From NCBI GenBank assembly GCA_018715175.1, contig DVME01000131.1, forward strand, positions 1-45,288: a stretch of DNA of 45,288 bases, given 5' to 3'. Below, piece by piece: positions 7,942-16,120 of this stretch (the stretch's first letter is position 1; each line of letters starts with the position of its first letter). The notes under the pieces are model-generated. The model searched no databases, had not been told where the DNA came from, and saw nothing but the letters and a program-made list of their open reading frames with translations. The position numbers and the translations under genes are program-made. The DNA is from Candidatus Limiplasma stercoravium. GTDB lineage: Bacteria > Bacillota > Clostridia > Christensenellales > Aristaeellaceae.

Positions 7942-9010
7942 CGTTCCATCCTCCTGGCATGCGGTAGAAGGCCACGTTGCGCCCCTCAGACCGCAGGCGG
8001 TCGATCTGCTCTCGGATGCGGCGGCTGTCCGCGCAGCTGAGCACCAGGATGTCGTCGGCGTCGGTTTGCAGCTCCTTGAGGTAGGCGTAAAAGTTCATGC
8101 GCATTTTCAGCGTCAGCCGGGCCAGAAAGCTCAGCGCTTCCGCCTTGCGGCCCTGTCCCGTAACCGGCGGGAGGTAGGCGCGCTCGCCGGGCGTCAGGGT
8201 GTCCGTATTGGCGCAAAAGCCCGCCGACGCGCCCGCGTCCATCACGCGCATCATCAGGCTGGCCGCCAGCGACAGCCCCCGCTCCACCACCGCCATCTGC
8301 TCCTCGTTGAGCGCGCCCCATTGCCGTTCGCCCAGCTGCACGTTAAAGACGATCATCAGCCGGGGCTCCGCGCTGTAATCGAACGTTTTGACCATCAGCT
8401 CATCCATGCGCGCGCTGGCGCCCCAATGCACCTCCCTTGCCGGATCCCCGGGCTGATACGCCCGCACGCCGGCAAACAGGCAGGGGTCCGGGTGCAGGAA
8501 GCGGCGGGTGAGCAGCTCGCCGATGAAGCGCGAGCAGGGCAGGGGAATGTCGTCGTCGCTAACAAGCCGCGGATAGACCACGATTTGCGCGCCGGTCTCC
8601 AGTTGTTCAAACGCGGCGCTAATGCCCAGAAGATCGCCCGCGCTCAGCGCCACGGAGCCCGCGCGGTATACCCCGCGGGCGCTCAGCGTTACGTGATGCC
8701 GCCGGGTGATGCGGCTCATGGGCGGCAGGAAAAACAGGCTCTGATGATACATCTGCCCGTTGATCTCGCTCAGGGACGCGGCGCCAAAGCGCAGCTGCGC
8801 CGGAACGCGGCTTTCCGCCCGCAGCCAGGGCACGGGCAGGCGGCCGCGGTTTTCCAAAACCTCCACCATGTCCGCCCGTTCGCCGGCAAAGGCCGCCGGC
8901 CGCGAAAACGTCCGGCTGTACCGCACGCGGCGCATGCCCAAACGCCTGAAAAACCAGCTTTGTCCCGCGGCCATCACCGCCGCGCAGATGAACAGCCACA
9001 CCACCGACAT
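7931..9010 (-). CDS. DUF58 domain-containing membrane-anchored protein
   Basis: The 359-residue product starts with one hydrophobic segment (VVWLFICAAVMAAG) and carries the DUF58 hallmark at residues 181-208 (GVRAYQPGDPAREVHWGASA, then RMDELMVK). DUF58 proteins have a von Willebrand factor A-like fold and partner with MoxR AAA+ ATPases, probably as a chaperone or adaptor pair. The gene starts 1 bp after the moxR stop, with GGAGG inside the end of moxR, and its end overlaps the next gene. Family is secure; substrate unknown. Confidence 0.9.
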   Translation of the reverse strand: MSVVWLFICAAVMAAGQSWFFRRLGMRRVRYSRTFSRPAAFAGERADMVEVLENRGRLPVPWLRAESRVPAQLRFGAASLSEINGQMYHQSLFFLPPMSRITRRHHVTLSARGVYRAGSVALSAGDLLGISAAFEQLETGAQIVVYPRLVSDDDIPLPCSRFIGELLTRRFLHPDPCLFAGVRAYQPGDPAREVHWGASARMDELMVKTFDYSAEPRLMIVFNVQLGERQWGALNEEQMAVVERGLSLAASLMMRVMDAGASAGFCANTDTLTPGERAYLPPVTGQGRKAEALSFLARLTLKMRMNFYAYLKELQTDADDILVLSCADSRRIREQIDRLRSEGRNVAFYRMPGGWNDDE

Positions 9011-9011
9011 G

Positions 9012-9953
9012 CTATGCCTCCGTCCCTTCGGTGGGAACGGGCACAGCGTCCAGCGCGGCGTTTACCAGCTCGCGCTGCGCCTGGGCGCGATCCAGCGCCG
9101 AGTCCACCATGACCCGGTGGCTCAGCACCGGCACGGCCAGAGCCTTGACGTCGTCGGGGGTCGCATAGTCGCGCCCGTTCATCCATGCCCGCGCCTGGCA
9201 TGCGTGTGTCAGGGCGATGAGCGCGCGTGTGCTGGCGCCCAGGCGCGCCCGGCGGCGGGTTTCCTCGCCCAGGGAGACGATGTAGTCGCGCACGTCCGGG
9301 CTGACCTCCACCTGGCGCGCCTGCGCCTGGGCCTGGAGCACCTCGCTTGCGTCCAGCACCGCCTCCAGCTCGTCCAGCGGCTGGCGCGAAGCGTTGCGCC
9401 CCAGCGCCTCCACGCTTTGCGCGTGATCGGGATACCCCAGGCTGACCCTGAGCAAAAACCGGTCCAGCTGCGCTTCCGGCAGGGGAAAGGTGCCTTGCGT
9501 CTCCACCGGGTTTTGCGTGGCCAGCACCCAAAAGGGCCTGGGCAAGAGCATGCGCTCGCCGCTTTGGGTAATCTGCCGCTCCTCCATGCATTCCAGCAGC
9601 GCGGCCTGCGTGCGCGGCGTGGCGCGGTTGAGCTCGTCCGCCAAAAGTACCTGCGTGAACGCCGGCCCGGGATGAAACACAAAATCCTCGGTCTTGCGGC
9701 TGTACACGCTCAGGCCCGTCACGTCGCCGGGAAGCAGGTCGGGCGTGCATTGCACGCGCTTGTATTCGCAGCCGATCAGCTTGGCCACGGCCCGGGCCAG
9801 CACGGTTTTGCCCGTGCCCGGCACGTCCTCCAGCAGCACATGGCCGTCGGCGAACAGCGCGCACAGCACCTGCTCGGCCTGGGCCTCCTTGCCTACCAAC
9901 ACCCGGCCCACGCCCGCCAGCAGGCGCCCGGTGATTTCTTTGCCGTTGATCAT
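9012..9953 (-). CDS. MoxR family AAA+ ATPase
   Basis: This 313-residue ATPase has Walker A at residues 44-51 (VPGTGKTV), Walker B at 103-107 (LLADE), sensor 1 ATQNP (145-149) and the MoxR stretch GTFPLPEAQLDRFLL. MoxR proteins act as chaperone-like ATPases in maturation of complexes, coupled to the DUF58 partner that follows. ATG 9953 is preferred over an in-frame ATG at 9983 because the latter overlaps the -10 box; AAGGGG lies eight bases before 9953. First gene of a three-gene operon. Confidence 0.93.
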   Translation of the reverse strand: MINGKEITGRLLAGVGRVLVGKEAQAEQVLCALFADGHVLLEDVPGTGKTVLARAVAKLIGCEYKRVQCTPDLLPGDVTGLSVYSRKTEDFVFHPGPAFTQVLLADELNRATPRTQAALLECMEERQITQSGERMLLPRPFWVLATQNPVETQGTFPLPEAQLDRFLLRVSLGYPDHAQSVEALGRNASRQPLDELEAVLDASEVLQAQAQARQVEVSPDVRDYIVSLGEETRRRARLGASTRALIALTHACQARAWMNGRDYATPDDVKALAVPVLSHRVMVDSALDRAQAQRELVNAALDAVPVPTEGTEA

Positions 9954-9981
9954 CGCTGTAACCCCTTTGCGCTTTTGCACC

Positions 9982-10011
9982 ATTATACTCCATCCCGCGC
10001 CCTTGTGCCAA
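9982..10011 (-). promoter_or_regulatory. Sigma-A promoter of moxR operon
   Basis: TTGGCA (10011-10006), 18-bp spacer and TATAAT (9987-9982) on the minus strand. The leader would be only about 20 nt. Confidence 0.75.
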
Positions 10012-10022
10012 GGGGCGCGCGA

Positions 10023-10051
10023 TTGACACCCCGGACAAAATGGCGTATCAT
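10023..10051 (+). promoter_or_regulatory. Sigma-A promoter of yhhN-aro operon
   Basis: TTGACA (10023-10028), 17-bp spacer, TATCAT (10046-10051). It is divergent from the moxR promoter, with the two -35 boxes 11 bp apart. Confidence 0.75.
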
Positions 10052-10087
10052 TACCTATGCAAAAATCTCCAAAGGTTCGGAGGCCGT

Positions 10088-10732
10088 ATGAGATACGCCG
10101 TCATCCTGTCCGTCGCGTTGACCTGGGGGATGTTCATGCCCGCGCACTTTTGGGCGCAGGCGCGGGGGCGCAAGGCGCTTTCCCTGACGGTGAAGGTTGT
10201 GCCCACTTTGGCCGCGGTTGCCTTTGCGTCTTTGGCGCGGGGCGCGGATGCGTACAGCGCGTGGCTGCTGGCGGGGCTGTGCGTGTGCGCGCTGGCCGAC
10301 GTGATGCTGGGCGTGCGCTTTGAGGTGGGCGGCGCGCTGTTTTTCGCGGGGCACCTGCTGTACCTGACGGCCCTGAGCTTTAACCAAGCGCCCAGCGTTT
10401 GGAGCGCCGCGGTTTTTGCGGTGGCGTGGGCCGGGCTGTGGGCCTTTAGCGCGCGGTATCGGGACCTGATGCCCCGCAAACGTCTCATGGCGGGGGTTAT
10501 GGTGTATGCCATGGCGCTGGCGGCGCTTTTGGCGATGAGCGTGCCGGCGGCGTTTGCGGCCCCGTCGCGGCGCACCGTGCTGGCCGCCTGCGGCGCGTCG
10601 CTGTTTGTGCTGTCCGACGTGACGCTGTGCCACAACCTTTTGCGCCATAAACCCGCCCTGTGGCAGTATTTCAGCCTGGGCGCGTACTACATGGCGCAGC
10701 TGCTTTTGGGGCTGAGCGCGCCCCTGGCGTAA
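10088..10732 (+). CDS. YhhN/TMEM86 family membrane protein (lysoplasmalogenase-like)
   Basis: This 214-residue protein is almost entirely hydrophobic with about seven or eight membrane segments. Family features are the ALADVMLG segment (residues 71-78), GHLLYLTALSF and the late SLFVLSDVTL motif, as in YhhN and the eukaryotic lysoplasmalogenase TMEM86. Those enzymes cleave the vinyl-ether bond of lysoplasmalogens; clostridia make plasmalogens, so this role is plausible but not shown. ATG 10088 has GGAGG four bases upstream, a rather short spacing. It is the first gene of the operon; the AEC transporter follows after 16 nt. Confidence 0.8.
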   Translation: MRYAVILSVALTWGMFMPAHFWAQARGRKALSLTVKVVPTLAAVAFASLARGADAYSAWLLAGLCVCALADVMLGVRFEVGGALFFAGHLLYLTALSFNQAPSVWSAAVFAVAWAGLWAFSARYRDLMPRKRLMAGVMVYAMALAALLAMSVPAAFAAPSRRTVLAACGASLFVLSDVTLCHNLLRHKPALWQYFSLGAYYMAQLLLGLSAPLA

Positions 10733-10748
10733 GGCGGGAGGGATTGGA

Positions 10749-11690
10749 GTGGACGACCTGCTGTTTTCCTTAAACACCGTGTTGCCGCTGTTGGTGATGA
10801 TGGCGGTGGGCTTTGCGGCGCGGTGCGTGGGCTGGCTGGACGATGCGTCCACCCACCGCATCAACGCCTGCGTGTTTCGCATCTTTTTGCCGTTGCTTTT
10901 GTGCTTTAACATCGTGGATACCGATTTGGGCGAGAGCTTCGACGGCCTGACGCTGCTTTACGCCCTGGCCACGACCCTGGCGGCGTTTTTGTTTTTGTTC
11001 TGGCTCGTTCCGCGCCTGTGCCGCGACCGCGCCTCCTGCGGGGTGATCATCCAGGGCGTTGCGCGTTCCAATTACGCCATTTTCGGCATCCCCCTGGTGA
11101 TGACCATGTACCCCCAAGCCGATACCTCCATCGCCGCTTTGATGGTGGCGGTGGTGGTGCCGGTGTTTAACGTCATGTCCACCGTGGCGCTGACGGTGTT
11201 TACCGGCAAGCGCTCCAAGCCCTCGCGCGTTTTGCGGGACATTTTGCTCAATCCGCTGATTCTGGCAACGCTGGCCGGGTTTGCGCTGTGGTGGCTGCGC
11301 ATCGATTTGCCGCCCGTGCTGGAAAGCCCGCTGCGCAGCCTGGGCAGCGTGGCGACGCCGCTGGCGCTGTTTTTGCTGGGCGCGTCGATGGACTTTCAAA
11401 AGGCCAAGGCCAATGGCAAGACGCTCGTCATAAGCGTGCTGGGGCGGCTGGTGGCCATGCCGCTGGTGTTTTTGTCCCTGGCGGTGGCGCTGGGCATTCG
11501 AGACGTATCCCTGGCGGCGCTGATTGCGGTGTACGCCTCGCCCACGTCGGTGTCCAGCTTCCCCATGGCGCAGCAGATGGGCGGCAATGGCGACCTGGCC
11601 GGCGCGCAGGTGGTGTTTACCACGGCGCTGAGCATTCCCACGGTGTTTCTGTGGATTTATGTGCTGAGGAGTTTGGGGTATCTGGCATGA
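10749..11690 (+). CDS. AEC (auxin efflux carrier) family transporter
   Basis: The 313-residue product has about ten membrane segments and the family pattern of Mem_trans (AEC) permeases: NTVLPLLVMMAVGFAARCVG at the N-terminus, a polar loop near residue 150, and a repeat-like second half ending in TTALSIPTVFLWIYVL. Family members move organic anions such as malate or auxin-like acids. The start is GTG 10749 with GGGAGG seven bases upstream. It ends in an ATGA overlap with aroA, so it is cotranslated with the shikimate genes; export or import of an aromatic precursor is a possible but unproven role. Confidence 0.88.
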   Translation: MDDLLFSLNTVLPLLVMMAVGFAARCVGWLDDASTHRINACVFRIFLPLLLCFNIVDTDLGESFDGLTLLYALATTLAAFLFLFWLVPRLCRDRASCGVIIQGVARSNYAIFGIPLVMTMYPQADTSIAALMVAVVVPVFNVMSTVALTVFTGKRSKPSRVLRDILLNPLILATLAGFALWWLRIDLPPVLESPLRSLGSVATPLALFLLGASMDFQKAKANGKTLVISVLGRLVAMPLVFLSLAVALGIRDVSLAALIAVYASPTSVSSFPMAQQMGGNGDLAGAQVVFTTALSIPTVFLWIYVLRSLGYLA

Positions 11691-12976
11691 GTACGATGAT
11701 TTTTCATCCGGCGTTTCTTTCGGGCGAGGCGGACGTGCCGCCCGCCAAAAGCGAGGCGCACCGCGCGCTGCTGCTTGCGGCGCTGGGGGTAGGCCGCTGC
11801 CGTCTGAGCGGCTTTGACGGCCCGCTGTGCGACGACACCCAGGCCATGCTCAACGGCGTCGCGGCCCTGGGCGGCGCCTGGGAACGGGAAGGCGGCGCGG
11901 TGGTGGTGGAGCCCGGGGCCGGCCGGCGCTCGGATCTATGCGAAGTCAAGGCGTGCGCGGCGGCGCTGCGCATGCTCATTCCGGTTTTTTGGGCACGGGG
12001 GCAGGCCGTGCGGCTGAGGATGAGCCCCGCGCTGGCTGCCCGGCCGCTGGACGCGTTTGTGCCGTTGGCGCGGGCGCTGGGCGCGCGCATGGAGGCCGTC
12101 CCCTGCGGGGAAAGCGTCTGCTTGGAGCTGTCGGGGCGCATGCCGGCGGGGGACTACGAGGTGGACGGCGCTCAGTCCAGCCAGTTTGCCTCCGGCTTGC
12201 TCATCGCCCTGTCGCACGCCACGGACGGCGGCGGCGCGCCCGCGCCCAGCACCCTGCGCATCACCGGGAGCGTCTCCAGCCGCCCGTATCTGGACATGAC
12301 GCTGCGCCACATGGCGCGCTTCGGCGTGCCAGCGAAGGAAACCGCGCCGGGGGTATTCGCGCTTTCGCCGGGCCGGGCCGTAAACCCGGCCGCGCTTCGC
12401 GTGCCGGGCGACTGGTCGCAGGCGGCGGTTTTGCTGTGCATGAACGCCCTGGGCGCGCGCATAGCCGTGCGCGGTCTGGAAACGGGCACGCAGGGCGACG
12501 AGCGGGTCGCGCAGGTGCTGGGGGATATGGGGCTATGCGTCAGCGGCGAGGGCGGCCTTTGGCGTGCCGAGCGCGCGGGCGATCTCAAGCCGGTCACGGT
12601 GGACTGCACGGACATCCCCGACATTGCGCCCATCCTGGCCCTGGCGCTCACCCAGGCGCGGGGACGCAGCGTGCTCAGGGGCGTAGGACGTCTGCGCATC
12701 AAGGAGTGCGACCGCCTCAGCGCCACGTCGGAATTGCTTACGCGCCTGGGCGCGCGGGTGAGCGCGCAGGAGGACACGCTGACAATCGAAGGCCCGACGC
12801 GCTTGCGGGGCGGTTTTGAAGCCGACGCGCGCGGCGACCATCGCGTGGTCATGCTGCTGGCCGCCGCCGCGTGCGCCGCAGACGGGCCCATTGCGGTATC
12901 GGGGGCGGAATGCATTTCCAAATCCTGGCCCGGCTTTGCCGGGACTTACCGTCAGCTGGGAGGGATTGCCCTGTGA
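11687..12976 (+). CDS. aroA: 3-phosphoshikimate 1-carboxyvinyltransferase (EPSP synthase), atypical PEP site
   Basis: AroA joins phosphoenolpyruvate to shikimate 3-phosphate in aromatic amino acid synthesis. The 429 residues cover the whole family length. Visible active-site residues are K21, S22 and R26 (PPAKSEAHR), D49/D50, R119, the SSQ triad 164-166, R199, D312 (IPDIAPILA), K339, E340 and R343 (LRIKECDR), H385-R386 and K412. The glycine-rich motif that normally contacts PEP (GNAGT, or ESGST in clostridia) is replaced at 86-94 by EVKACAAAL, an unusual loss in an otherwise intact enzyme. The gene begins in an ATGA overlap and ends in a GTGA overlap with aroC. Confidence 0.93.
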   Translation: MSTMIFHPAFLSGEADVPPAKSEAHRALLLAALGVGRCRLSGFDGPLCDDTQAMLNGVAALGGAWEREGGAVVVEPGAGRRSDLCEVKACAAALRMLIPVFWARGQAVRLRMSPALAARPLDAFVPLARALGARMEAVPCGESVCLELSGRMPAGDYEVDGAQSSQFASGLLIALSHATDGGGAPAPSTLRITGSVSSRPYLDMTLRHMARFGVPAKETAPGVFALSPGRAVNPAALRVPGDWSQAAVLLCMNALGARIAVRGLETGTQGDERVAQVLGDMGLCVSGEGGLWRAERAGDLKPVTVDCTDIPDIAPILALALTQARGRSVLRGVGRLRIKECDRLSATSELLTRLGARVSAQEDTLTIEGPTRLRGGFEADARGDHRVVMLLAAAACAADGPIAVSGAECISKSWPGFAGTYRQLGGIAL

Positions 12977-14079
12977 GCAGCCGAATCGGTCGGTTGTTGA
13001 GCGTGCAGATTTTCGGAGAAAGCCACGGCCCGGCGGTGGGCGTGGTATTGGACGGCTTGCCGGCCGGCCTGCGCCTGGACATGGAAGCCGTTCGCGCCCA
13101 CCTGCGCCGCCGCGCGGCCGCGGGCAGCGCCATTGCCACGCCGCGGCGCGAAGCCGACGAGCCGCGCGTGCTCAGCGGCCTCAAGCACGGCGTCACTACC
13201 GGGCAACCGCTGTGCGCCGTGTTTGAAAACGCCAACACCCATTCCTCGGACTATGCGTTTTTGCCGGATCGTCCCCGCCCTGGGCACGCGGACTATCCGG
13301 CCTGGGTGCGCAGCGCCGGGCATGACGACCTTGACGGCGGCGGGCATCACAGCGGCCGCCTCACCCTGCCCCACGCCTTTGCCGGGGCGGTGGCGCTGGA
13401 ATGCCTGCGCGGGCAGGGGGTGCGCGTGGCGGCGCATGTGCTGTCGGTGGGGGAGGAAAGCGACCGGCCTTTGGACGCGCTTGCGCCCGACATGGACGCT
13501 TTGGAAGCCTGCCGCGCGCTTCCCGTGCCCACGCTGGACGCCAAGGCCGGCGAGCGGATGTACCAGGCCATCGTGGAGGCCCGCGCTCAGGGGGATTCCC
13601 TGGGCGGCGAGGTGGAAGTGGCGGCGGTGGGGATGCCGGCGGGCTGGGGAGCGCCGTACTTTGAAGGCGTGGAAGCGGTTGCCGCCGCGCAGCTGTTCAG
13701 CATTCCGGCGGTCAAGGGCGTGGCGTTCGGCGCGGGTTTTGCCGCCGCGCGCATGCGCGCAAGCGCCTACAACGATCCCTATGACGTGGTCGACGGCCGC
13801 GTGGTGACGACGCGCAACAGCGCGGGCGGATTGCTGGGCGGGCTGACAAACGGCATGCCGGTGTTGGCGCGCGTGGCGTTTCGGCCCACGCCCTCCATCA
13901 GCCTGGAGCAGCGCACCGTCAGCCTCAGCCGCATGGAGCCCGCGGCGTTGAGCGTGCGCGGGCGCCATGATCCCTGCGTGGCCGTGCGCGCCGTGCCGGT
14001 GGTGGAAGGCGCCCTGGCCCTGGCGCTGATGGAATTGTGGTTGGAGCGCCGCGCGACCCTTCCCGGAGGAAACGCATGA
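12973..14079 (+). CDS. aroC: Chorismate synthase
   Basis: AroC eliminates phosphate from EPSP to give chorismate, using reduced FMN. The product has 368 residues. Signatures are IFGESHGPAVGVV (H18), the RPGHADYPAW motif (H105), GGGHHSGRLT (122-131) and RHDPCV near the C-terminus. The usual arginine before GGG is aspartate here (DGGGHH). It starts at GTG 12973 inside the aroA stop, with GGGAGG upstream, and ends in an ATGA overlap with the methyltransferase gene. Confidence 0.95.
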   Translation: MSSRIGRLLSVQIFGESHGPAVGVVLDGLPAGLRLDMEAVRAHLRRRAAAGSAIATPRREADEPRVLSGLKHGVTTGQPLCAVFENANTHSSDYAFLPDRPRPGHADYPAWVRSAGHDDLDGGGHHSGRLTLPHAFAGAVALECLRGQGVRVAAHVLSVGEESDRPLDALAPDMDALEACRALPVPTLDAKAGERMYQAIVEARAQGDSLGGEVEVAAVGMPAGWGAPYFEGVEAVAAAQLFSIPAVKGVAFGAGFAAARMRASAYNDPYDVVDGRVVTTRNSAGGLLGGLTNGMPVLARVAFRPTPSISLEQRTVSLSRMEPAALSVRGRHDPCVAVRAVPVVEGALALALMELWLERRATLPGGNA

Positions 14080-15440
14080 GCGCGCTTGTCAAAAACCAGC
14101 GGCTGCTCATGCGCTGCGAGCGCTTGGGCAGCGAGCTGGAGGGCGTGTGCCGTCATGAGGGCATGGCGGTGTTCGTGCCCGGCGCGCTGCCCGGGGAGCT
14201 TACGGACGTGCTCGTCGTCAAAGCGCAGGCGCGCTATGCGTTTGGCAAGTGGATGGGCGCGCGGGATGCGTCGCCGGATCGCGCGCAGCCGCGCTGCCCG
14301 GTCTACGCCAAATGCGGGGGTTGCAGCGGCCAGCACATGACCTACGCCGCCACGCTCGCGGCCAAGCGCGAGCAGGTGCTGGACTGCCTGCGGCGCGTGG
14401 GCGGCCTGGCGCTGGAAGAAGCGGATGTGCCGCCGGTTCTGGGCGCGGCGGATCCCTGGCGCTGCCGCAACAAAACGGCCCTGCCGGTGGGCGGCACGGC
14501 CGAAGAACCAATATTGGGCTTTTATCGCCGCCACAGCCACGACATCGTGCCCATCCAAGACTGCCCGGTGGCTATGCCGGGGCTGGAGGGCGTTATAGAC
14601 GCCGTGCGCGGCTGGATGCGCGCGTATCGGGTGCCGCCCTACGACGAGCGAACCGGTCAAGGGCTTTTGCGCCATGTGGTCACGCGCGCCTCGCGCGACG
14701 GCAGCCTGATGGTGGTGCTGACGGCGTCACGCGACGAGCTTCCCCATGCCGAGGCGCTGGTTCGGGCGCTCAAGGCGCAGGTTGCGGGCTTTTGCGCGCT
14801 GCACCTCAGCCCCCAGCCGGAGCGGGGCAACGTGATTCTGGGCCGCTCCAGCCGCAGGCTGTACGGCCGGGATGCCCTGAGCGAAACGCTGTTGGGCCTG
14901 CGATTTGAAATCCCCCCGCTGTCCTTTTTTCAGGTCAACCCCGCGCAGACCGAGCGGCTTTACGAAACGGTCCTGGACTTTGCCGCCCTTGAGCCGGGCG
15001 ACTGCGTGGTAGACGCCTACGCGGGCGCGGGCACCATCGCGCTGTGCATGGCGGGCCGGGCGCGCCGCGTGGTCGGCATTGAGATCGTGCCCCAGGCGGT
15101 GGAAGGCGCTCGCCGCAACGCCGCCCTCAACGGTGTCAAAAACGCGGAGTTTTACGTCGGCGCGGTGGAGACGGTTTTGCCGCGGCTGATCGAAAACGGC
15201 TTGCGCCCGGATGTCATGGTGCTGGATCCGCCCCGCAAGGGCGTGGAGCCGCCTGTCATCGGCGCGGTGCTGGCGGCCCGGCCCAGGCGCGTGGTGTACG
15301 TCAGCTGCCATGTGCCCACGCAGGCGCGCGACATCGCCCTTCTGACCGCGGGCGGCTACCGACTGCAACGCTGCCAGCCGGTGGATTTGTTTTGTTATGC
15401 CGGCGGCGTGGAAAACGTGGTCAGCCTGACGCGGGAATGA
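14076..15440 (+). CDS. rlmD: 23S rRNA (uracil-5-)-methyltransferase, RlmD/RumA-TrmA family
   Basis: This 454-residue SAM-dependent enzyme methylates C5 of a uracil in RNA. An N-terminal TRAM-like domain is followed by iron-sulfur ligands C74, C80 and C83 (CPVYAKCGGC), the SAM motif DAYAGAGTIAL, the VLDPPRKG motif and the catalytic cysteine C411 (SCHVPTQARD). The start ATG 14076 overlaps the aroC stop, with GGAGGA five bases upstream. The exact target base cannot be told from sequence, because clostridia often hold several paralogues (RlmD, RlmCD, TrmA). It ends 4 bp from a convergent gene. Confidence 0.9.
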   Translation: MSALVKNQRLLMRCERLGSELEGVCRHEGMAVFVPGALPGELTDVLVVKAQARYAFGKWMGARDASPDRAQPRCPVYAKCGGCSGQHMTYAATLAAKREQVLDCLRRVGGLALEEADVPPVLGAADPWRCRNKTALPVGGTAEEPILGFYRRHSHDIVPIQDCPVAMPGLEGVIDAVRGWMRAYRVPPYDERTGQGLLRHVVTRASRDGSLMVVLTASRDELPHAEALVRALKAQVAGFCALHLSPQPERGNVILGRSSRRLYGRDALSETLLGLRFEIPPLSFFQVNPAQTERLYETVLDFAALEPGDCVVDAYAGAGTIALCMAGRARRVVGIEIVPQAVEGARRNAALNGVKNAEFYVGAVETVLPRLIENGLRPDVMVLDPPRKGVEPPVIGAVLAARPRRVVYVSCHVPTQARDIALLTAGGYRLQRCQPVDLFCYAGGVENVVSLTRE

Positions 15441-15444
15441 ACCC

Positions 15445-16035
15445 TTACCAAGGGCTGGGCGACGAAAAACAGCCTGCCGGCTTGGGCCATTCCGTCGCGG
15501 CCGGCGCAGGCGTGGGGCTGGGCGCGGCGGTTTGCAGGGCGGCGAAGGCCGCCTCGTTCAGCGCAAGCCGCAGCGCGTCGCCATCGGCCTGGGCCTGCGC
15601 CAAAGCCGCCCTGAGCTCCGCCTCCGTTTCCTGCTGCGCGGCCAGCTCCCCAAGGGCTTCGTTGAGCTGCGCTTCGTATGCCTCCGCCTGCCGCTCCCAT
15701 TCGGCTGCGCTGAGGCTCAGACCGGCGTGCGCCTGCTCCAGCGCCTCCAGCGCCTCGGCATCCGCCAGCGCCTGCGCGTCCGCCGCGGCCAAGGATTCTT
15801 TGAGGCCGTCGCACGCCTGCCGCGCTTGCGAAAGCTGCGCGGCCAATTCCTCCGCGCGCGCAAAATGCGCCTGCGACGAATCGTTCGCTTCGCTGACGCT
15901 TTTTTTGAGCTGTAGGATTTGTCCGTCGCGCGATTCAAGCACCCGCGCCTGTTCCGCGCTGCTGAAGGCCAGCAATGCCGTAAACGCCAAAAGCGCCGCC
16001 ACCAGCGCCGACAAAATGACGACCGTCTGTTTCAT
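15445..16035 (-). CDS. Membrane-anchored coiled-coil protein, function unknown
   Basis: The 196-residue protein has an N-terminal membrane segment (residues 4-24) and then a long alanine-, glutamate- and glutamine-rich helix with heptad spacing (about 30-170), typical of a coiled coil. It ends in a proline- and alanine-rich tail (SPTPAPAATEWPKP). No enzymatic motif is visible. ATG 16035 is chosen for its GGAAGAGG ribosome site. The gene lies 85 nt downstream of the GH3 gene with no clear terminator between, so cotranscription is likely. Its extracytoplasmic coiled coil could be a spacer or partner in the envelope; I cannot name it. Confidence 0.65.
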   Translation of the reverse strand: MKQTVVILSALVAALLAFTALLAFSSAEQARVLESRDGQILQLKKSVSEANDSSQAHFARAEELAAQLSQARQACDGLKESLAAADAQALADAEALEALEQAHAGLSLSAAEWERQAEAYEAQLNEALGELAAQQETEAELRAALAQAQADGDALRLALNEAAFAALQTAAPSPTPAPAATEWPKPAGCFSSPSPW

Positions 16036-16120
16036 CCGCCTCTTCCTTCCCGGAGCAACTGCCTCCAATGACATTATGCGCCGTGGAGAGCGGATTTATC
16101 ACAAGGGGTAAAAACCGCTG

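Noticed and set aside
16072..16098. Possible promoter (TTGTGA, CATAAT) before the coiled-coil gene
   Set aside because: The spacer is 20 bp, too long for sigma-A; cotranscription with GH3 is simpler.
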